Of a stretch of 32,164 bases of DNA, positions 28,105 through 32,164 are shown one piece after another (position 1 is the first letter of the stretch; each line of letters opens with the position of its first letter). Source of the stretch: a virus; IMG/VR virus record IMGVR_UViG_3300029319_000262, positions 1-32,164 of that record. The stretch is one strand, 5' to 3'. The translations under genes and the position numbers were made by a program. Below the pieces are notes generated by a model. It was not told the DNA's origin and made no database searches. It was given only the letters and a program-made list of their open reading frames with translations.

Positions 28105-29037
28105 TCAATGAAACGGAATGACTATAGACACGCCGCCGAACTTCTCACGGTTGCCGCATGCGTGCGGGTTTTCTTTTATCAATGTGCAATCGCCGCAATA
28201 CTTCGGACATATGAAAACCTTTGAAGCGTCTAACTTGCCGCGGATCTCGCGCCGGTCCGCTTTGGTGAGCTTCTGCTTGCTCCAGCGTTTCACGGTGTCC
28301 CGGTCCACGTCCACAGCAACGAATTCGCCGCGAAATATGGCCAATTTGCTCACATATTGGCCGGTGCTGGTGTTTTCATAGATCCCGCCGCTACTCATGT
28401 TTAAAGCGTAGTTTTGCGGCCACTGGTAGCCGGTCCGGTCTAGCTCTTCGAATAGATGTAAACTCTTGCTGTATCCGTATGCATTTAAGCGCGGGAATTT
28501 CTTCAGGGTATTCATCCAAAAACGCAGCACTTCCAAGTTTGGGAAATCGCCGTCTACGTATAAACGAAGCGTGATCGGTCCCGGTGTGTTGGCCAAGATT
28601 CGTTCAAGTTCGGCGTGTATGATCTGGCGGAACACCGGCCCACTTTCTAATACTGTGTTTTGTAATTGGCGCATGAATGCGGACGGATAACGCCACGCTT
28701 TGAAGCTATAACACCAGCCTTTAATTAAGCCCGCTACAATCTTGAAACATGCACCCGCGCCGGGGCAATTGAACCCCGGCAACGTGGACCAGCTAACAAA
28801 CGGTAATTTAGAGTTACCAATTGTAAACATGGTAAACGGCGGCGCGCCGGCTGTGCTGGCTGGCTTAAGTAGCCATTGCCAGAGCTTAAAAGCGTTATCT
28901 ATCCAAGCGCGTTTATTAAGCCAGTGCGCTTTTACTATGATCTTTTCGAGTGTCTTAATAACTCCGGCCGCGGTTAGGCCGTTGTCGGTGATTAGCCGCG
29001 CTAAAAATGCGCGGCTTATTGTCTTCTGTGATTTCAT
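28105..29037 (-). CDS. Gp88-like Cys-rich protein
   Basis: The product has 310 residues. It has the pattern of phage 'Gene product 88' proteins as I remember them: GNSKLPFVSWSTLPGFNCPGAG (Cys91, Cys97), WCYSFKAWRYPSAFMRQLQN (Cys109), LRLYVDGDF (158-165), NAYGYSKS (185-192) and a C-terminal cluster FICPKYCGDCTLI plus HACG (Cys277, 281, 284, 294) that could bind zinc or an iron-sulphur cluster. Its biochemical role is unknown to me. A GGATAGATAAAT leader precedes the ATG. An 8-bp GC hairpin (28994-29016) lies near the start of the coding region. It is clearly GC-richer than the tail and replication genes. Confidence 0.6.
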   Translation of the reverse strand: MKSQKTISRAFLARLITDNGLTAAGVIKTLEKIIVKAHWLNKRAWIDNAFKLWQWLLKPASTAGAPPFTMFTIGNSKLPFVSWSTLPGFNCPGAGACFKIVAGLIKGWCYSFKAWRYPSAFMRQLQNTVLESGPVFRQIIHAELERILANTPGPITLRLYVDGDFPNLEVLRFWMNTLKKFPRLNAYGYSKSLHLFEELDRTGYQWPQNYALNMSSGGIYENTSTGQYVSKLAIFRGEFVAVDVDRDTVKRWSKQKLTKADRREIRGKLDASKVFICPKYCGDCTLIKENPHACGNREKFGGVSIVIPFH

Positions 29038-29044
29038 GATTTAT

Positions 29045-29431
29045 CTATCCTTTTTTTATTTGTTCAATTTCTTTTTGAATTGAATCTGGTTGACTATCCA
29101 TAGAAGCTCCGCATTTATCGCAATTTGTTTTGTCTTGTTTTTTATGGATATAATTACTTTCGCATTCACAGTCCCAATAGTTACTATTAGTTATAACCGT
29201 ATTTTGTAGCTTGTTTAATTGCTCTTTAAGCTTCTTATTTTCTTTTTGTAGTGTAATTGCCGCGTCCGCCGCCTTGGCCATGTCTTTTAATACTTCGTTG
29301 ACACCCTTGGCCGGAACAACGCCGTTTTCGTTTACTTTATTGTAACTTACTTTACAATGCGTATCAATTACGGCGGTCATCCATTGTAACACCGTACGCC
29401 ATTGCGGCGCGTTCATTTCAACAACTTTCAT
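29045..29431 (-). CDS. Coiled-coil zinc-ribbon-type protein of the cassette
   Basis: The product has 128 residues, with AAGGAAAGATAA directly before the ATG. A helical N-terminal domain (MKVVEMNAPQWRTVLQWMTA) is followed by a coiled coil at about 57-78 (AAITLQKENKKLKEQLNKLQ) and a Cys-x-Cys / Cys-x2-Cys cluster (Cys88, Cys90, Cys104, Cys107), probably a zinc site. The partner is unknown; the context with the Cys-rich Gp88-like protein suggests a shared metal-dependent role, which is inference. Confidence 0.62.
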   Translation of the reverse strand: MKVVEMNAPQWRTVLQWMTAVIDTHCKVSYNKVNENGVVPAKGVNEVLKDMAKAADAAITLQKENKKLKEQLNKLQNTVITNSNYWDCECESNYIHKKQDKTNCDKCGASMDSQPDSIQKEIEQIKKG

Positions 29432-29914
29432 TTATCTTTCCTTCTTATTTAGTTTGTTAATCTGGTTATCAATTGCGCGCTGGTCATCTATTGTTGTAAT
29501 TATTTTAGCATTATTAGCGCCGCTATAATCACCCATTTTAGTTTGAAATTCTAATTCTTCCATAACGGTCTCTTTATTATACGCGCCAAAATTGATTTCG
29601 TATCCATTTCCATAGTCAATCGCTAAAACGTAATAAGGGACTTCGTTTCGTTGTTTATAGAATTCAACTAGACCCGCGGCCAGCTTTGGCCAGTAGTCGC
29701 CGCTGGTCTTCGCTAGTTGTCCGCCTAGGTTATCTTGGAAGCGGCGGAAGTTCTCATTTACCCAGCTCTGGCTTGGTCCATGTGGATCTTTATCTAAGCA
29801 CAAGCGGCCGAACTCTTCGCCGTTCATCTGCGAACATGCTTCATTTAAGATCTTAAGCGCTTCTTCCATCTGCTTTGGTGTTATTTTGGTTTGTAACTCA
29901 TTGTTTTTTTTCAA
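29432..29914 (-). CDS. First gene of the minus-strand cassette, hypothetical
   Basis: The product has 160 residues from a TTG start with AAGGAAAGATAAG directly upstream. It begins KKNNELQTKITPKQMEEALK and has a helical region with Trp/Phe (SQSWVNENFRRFQDNLGGQL) and a strand-rich middle (YYVLAIDYGNGYEINFGAYN). It is transcribed from the strong promoter at 29968-29996. Adjacent to the next gene without a gap. No family recognised. Confidence 0.6.
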   Translation of the reverse strand: MKKNNELQTKITPKQMEEALKILNEACSQMNGEEFGRLCLDKDPHGPSQSWVNENFRRFQDNLGGQLAKTSGDYWPKLAAGLVEFYKQRNEVPYYVLAIDYGNGYEINFGAYNKETVMEELEFQTKMGDYSGANNAKIITTIDDQRAIDNQINKLNKKER

Positions 29915-29929
29915 CTTATCTTTCCTTTT

Positions 29930-29943
29930 GCGGCTGTGGCCGC
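29930..29943 (-). promoter_or_regulatory. GC hairpin in the cassette 5' leader
   Basis: GCGGC-TGTG-GCCGC (29930-29943) forms a 5-bp GC stem in the untranslated leader, just upstream of the AAGGAAAGATAAG ribosome site of the TTG-started gene. It may stabilise the leader or modulate initiation. Confidence 0.4.
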
Positions 29944-29967
29944 GGTTGTTATGTATATATTAGGAGT

Positions 29968-29996
29968 ATTGTAGCTTATTTGTATCTTATTGTCAA
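29968..29996 (-). promoter_or_regulatory. Near-consensus sigma-70 promoter of the minus-strand cassette
   Basis: On the minus strand there is a perfect -35 TTGACA (29991-29996), a 17-base spacer and TACAAT (29968-29973). It is the best promoter seen in the window. It drives the five genes from 29914 to 27730 and should work with host polymerase alone, so it could be active in a prophage. AAGCTACAAT overlaps the -10 and shares AGCTACA with the Cro and terminase control regions. Confidence 0.82.
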
Positions 29997-30262
29997 CAGC
30001 TAATTAATACTTTTGCTGGCAGTGATCGAGTCCAAAATAAGTAGGACGGCCAGCGGTCCGGATCCGTGCCAAATTTCCACAGTTTTCCACAGTTCTCAAA
30101 CGTGCCGACGGCGGACCCGTGGACAAAGTATCCACCGTCTAATATTGATACACATTTTTACCGGGTATACCAAGGCCAGCTAGACCCGCGGTTCCTATTG
30201 TGTCTCTAAATTTTTTTTACCCTTTTTTGTCAACACTTCGCATGTGTAGCTTCTGTAGCTTT
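29997..30262. other. Non-coding control region before the terminase genes
   Basis: No gene is seen between the cassette promoter and the HTH/terminase operon. It contains the CTGTGGAA-type repeats (30074-30092), an imperfect hairpin GTGGA-CAAAGTA-TCCAC flanked by GACGG/CCGTC (about 30105-30140), a T-rich stretch (30211-30228) and a tandem TGTAGCTTC/TGTAGCTTT (30245-30262). It could be an origin, a packaging (pac/cos) site, or both. A clear plus-strand promoter was not found. Confidence 0.5.
30074..30092 (-). repeat. Inverted copy of the attP CTGTGGAA double repeat
   Basis: The minus strand reads CTGTGGAAAACTGTGGAAA, identical over 19 bases to 17948-17966. On the plus strand TTTTCCACA fits the relaxed DnaA-box consensus TTWTNCACA. 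Placement between divergent operons fits a replication origin, while identity with the attP-flanking repeats fits a phage protein such as the integrase. Confidence 0.6.
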
Positions 30263-30601
30263 ATGAATAAAGAATGGCATAACCTATCGGATGCGGATGC
30301 CACTTTATTAGAAGATGCTATAATTCAAAGTGAACAATTCGCAGAGCGGCTTGCAGTGTTTCGCAGCGGTCTAATCTCACCAGAACAACGCTGGTTACAA
30401 CTCAGCGCCCACAAGATCTATGATAATCTTAGTGCAAGAGAGCTGGAAGTTTTTAAAATGCGTACACTCAAGCACACGTTCCCGGTCATTGCAGAAGCTT
30501 TAGGCGTTAGTGTGTCCAGTGCAAAGACCTACTGGCGCCGATGTCTGGCCAAATGCACAACAGCGTTTATGTCAACTAATGAGAGTATAAGTGATGGGTA
30601 A
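30263..30601 (+). CDS. HTH regulator of sigma-region-4 / LuxR type
   Basis: The start is taken at ATG 30263 (112 residues); the frame is open to 30200, but that part (LNFFYPFLSTLRMCSF) looks non-coding. The C-terminal half reads LSARELEVFKMRTLKHTFPV, then IAEALGVSVSSAKTYWRRCL, an HTH like sigma-70 region 4 or LuxR. As the first gene of the terminase operon it may activate late genes or act in DNA packaging. No ribosome-binding site is visible before the ATG. Confidence 0.6.
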   Translation: MNKEWHNLSDADATLLEDAIIQSEQFAERLAVFRSGLISPEQRWLQLSAHKIYDNLSARELEVFKMRTLKHTFPVIAEALGVSVSSAKTYWRRCLAKCTTAFMSTNESISDG

Positions 30602-30998
30602 AAAAATTGACATAGATGGCAAGAAAGTTCGCATGCTCGCAAGCTTTGGCTGTACGTATATGGATATTGGTAAATATTATCAGTGTAACGAAAGCGTAAT
30701 CCGTAAGCGTTTTAAAGCCGAATACGAAGCTGGACAAGAAGAATTAAAGCTGTCCTTGCGTAAGAATCTTATAAAAATGAGCCTAGAAGATCAAAACACA
30801 GCTGCGTCTATTTTTCTAGCAAAGAATTACCTCGGCATGTCCGATAAAACTGCGATCGACCTAACTGGAAACATAGAAAGCGTACTCAAAGAGTGCGGTT
30901 TCGAGGACAACCCCATTGATCAAGCAAATACTGAACCGCGAGAAGCTCTGGAAGCTCTTGGGGTATCAGCCGACGCCACACCAACAGGCCATACATAA
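30594..30998 (+). CDS. terS: Small terminase subunit
   Basis: The product has 134 residues from ATG 30594 (a GTG one codon earlier is possible), overlapping the HTH gene by eight bases. An HTH-type N-terminal domain (VRMLASFGCTYMDIGKYYQC, NESVIRKRFKAEYE) is followed by a helical oligomerisation region (LKLSLRKNLIKMSLEDQNTA, ASIFLAKNYLGMSDK), the pattern of phage small terminases. It recognises phage DNA for packaging. The large terminase gene starts inside its 3' end. Confidence 0.75.
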   Translation: MGKKIDIDGKKVRMLASFGCTYMDIGKYYQCNESVIRKRFKAEYEAGQEELKLSLRKNLIKMSLEDQNTAASIFLAKNYLGMSDKTAIDLTGNIESVLKECGFEDNPIDQANTEPREALEALGVSADATPTGHT

Positions 30999-32164
30999 TA
31001 GCAAAGCACGATTCCGCGTGTGCAACATGGGCCGTCGCAGCGGCAAAAGTTGGATGGCAGCTCATGAAATCATCCCATGGTTACTTACACCAAACACACG
31101 CGGCTGGATTGTAGCGCCTAATTACAACCTAGGGCAAAAGGTAGCTCGTGAGGTTAAGCGCATCGTGATCCGCGAGTTAAAACTACCCATAGAATCCAAA
31201 AAAGAAATTAGCGGTGATCTATACTTCATGCGCTTATCTGGACTTAACTCAGAGCTGGCGGTACGCTCGGCGGATAGTCCGGAAAGCCTTATTGGGGAAG
31301 GCGTTGATTATTTAGTAATAGATGAAATGGCTCTCATATCGCAGCAAGTATATGAGATGTTCTTACGGCCAACTCTGGCTGATAGGCAAGGCTGGGCGTT
31401 ATTCTGCTCGACCCCACGCGGATTTAACTATTTTGAGCAGCTTTTCCGCTATGGAGCCGACCCAAAGCACCCGGAATGGGAAAGCTGGCAAGTGCCTAGC
31501 TGGGAATCTCCATTTTTCAAAGATGACATAGAACAACTAAAAAGGACAATGACTCGTGAAACATTTTTACAAGAGTGTGGAGCCGAATTTACCAGCTATG
31601 CTGGAAAAGTTTACGACTTCGATCGCTATACCCAAGTCAAATCAACACTCAAGTATGACGCAAACCTTCCGACATACGTCAGTTGCGATTTCGGTTACCG
31701 TACCAGCTGCGCCGTGGTATTTCAGGTACGAAACAACCATGACGGAATCTCCGATATTTACCAGATAGATGAAATATATCTTGAAAACAGTACTACTGAG
31801 GAGCTGGCATTATTAGTCAAAGGTTTACCGTATCACATCATCGCCTATTTTGGGGATCCGGCTGGGGCGGGTTCCAATTTGCAAACTGGACTCTCAGATT
31901 TTCAAGTGTTCAAAAAGCACAGAATGCTCTTACGCAGCAGAAAAGATCGACACAATCGAGATGTGATCAATGGCATTAATCATGTACGTAGGTGGTTCGG
32001 TGACGCGAATAATGAGAAACATTTTTTTGTAGCAAAACGCTGCAAGAAATCCATACAGAGTTATGAGAATTATCGCTACCCAGAACACAAAAAGGATCAG
32101 CAGCTTAAAGAGATGCCATTAAAAGATGGTGTAAACGATCATATTTGCGATGCTTTGAGATTTG
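30916..32164 (+). CDS. terL: Large terminase subunit (partial, runs off the right end)
   Basis: 416 codons are present without a stop. The chosen start is TTG 30916, with GAGGA at 30903-30907, overlapping terS by 83 bases; no ATG lies before the conserved N-terminus (LGYQPTPHQQAIHNSKARFR). ATPase: Walker A GRRSGKS at 39-45, Walker B YLVIDEMA with Asp136/Glu137, motif III FCSTPRG. Nuclease: Asp258 (SCDFGY), Asp314 (FGDPAG) and the final NDHICDAL (Asp408, Asp412). The motor translocates DNA into the prohead and cuts it. Only the last residues of the nuclease domain are missing. Confidence 0.93.
   Translation, partial: MIKQILNREKLWKLLGYQPTPHQQAIHNSKARFRVCNMGRRSGKSWMAAHEIIPWLLTPNTRGWIVAPNYNLGQKVAREVKRIVIRELKLPIESKKEISGDLYFMRLSGLNSELAVRSADSPESLIGEGVDYLVIDEMALISQQVYEMFLRPTLADRQGWALFCSTPRGFNYFEQLFRYGADPKHPEWESWQVPSWESPFFKDDIEQLKRTMTRETFLQECGAEFTSYAGKVYDFDRYTQVKSTLKYDANLPTYVSCDFGYRTSCAVVFQVRNNHDGISDIYQIDEIYLENSTTEELALLVKGLPYHIIAYFGDPAGAGSNLQTGLSDFQVFKKHRMLLRSRKDRHNRDVINGINHVRRWFGDANNEKHFFVAKRCKKSIQSYENYRYPEHKKDQQLKEMPLKDGVNDHICDALRF

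Noticed and set aside
28118-29083. Plus-strand open frames opposite the Gp88-like gene
   Set aside because: They are shadows of the minus-strand gene, which has recognisable motifs, a ribosome site and a promoter.

Overview
The window is a stretch of an uncultured, AT-rich, probably marine temperate tailed phage. It holds head, lysis and tail genes, a tyrosine integrase, a divergent repressor/Cro-like switch, a replication module and terminase genes. A full tape measure protein and major tail protein are present and no sheath gene is seen, so a siphovirus is the best guess. Several small proteins (DUF6321-like, DUF5872-like and two other short Lys/Arg-rich families) are ones I associate with uncultured marine phages. 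The host is not identifiable. The only hint is a 5' half of a tRNA-Arg(CCG) gene of proteobacterial type in the putative attP. The large terminase gene runs off the right end and the window opens just before the major capsid gene, so portal and protease genes probably lie in the missing part of a circular or circularly permuted genome.

Layout. (1) 1-5.6 kb: end of an upstream head gene, major capsid protein, two small paralogue-like structural proteins and a 1118-residue fibre with YadA-head-like repeats. (2) 5.6-8.5 kb: a compact string of tiny genes with TAATG/ATGA junctions, including several single-membrane-segment coiled-coil proteins (holin-like), four very basic small proteins (one frameshifted) and a transglycosylase-like endolysin. 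(3) 8.6-17.9 kb: neck and tail genes, including a G/GT tail chaperone pair joined by an A AAA AAG -1 slippery site, a tape measure, and a tail hub protein with an inserted LamG domain. (4) 17.95-18.2 kb: terminator and putative attP (tRNA-Arg fragment flanked by paired CTGTGGAA repeats). (5) 18.2-20.5 kb, minus strand: a conserved hypothetical gene, integrase, and a repressor joining an HTH, a coiled coil and a PAS-like sensor domain. (6) 20.6-27.3 kb, plus strand: Cro-like and Xis-like HTH proteins, SSB-like protein, Holliday-junction-resolvase-like protein, two further PD-(D/E)XK-like nucleases, a RecB/Cas4-like nuclease and a primase-helicase. (7) 27.7-30.0 kb, minus strand: a self-contained five-gene cassette with a near-consensus promoter and a strong terminator, richer in G+C than its surroundings and carrying a Gp88-like Cys-rich protein. 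(8) 30.0-30.26 kb: non-coding region with DnaA-box-like repeats. (9) 30.26 kb to the end: sigma-region-4-like HTH protein, small terminase and large terminase (partial).

How it fits together. The switch at 20.5-20.6 kb would choose between lysogeny (PAS repressor and integrase leftward) and lytic growth (Cro/Xis and replication rightward). A 14-bp sequence inside the repressor promoter recurs beside attP, and a 19-bp double repeat beside attP recurs in front of the terminase genes, so the switch, integration site and packaging/replication control region may share binding proteins. The strongest candidates for something undescribed are the PAS-domain repressor with an in-frame internal translation start, and the counter-transcribed Gp88-type cassette. 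All functional names are judged by eye from motifs and gene order; no database search was run.
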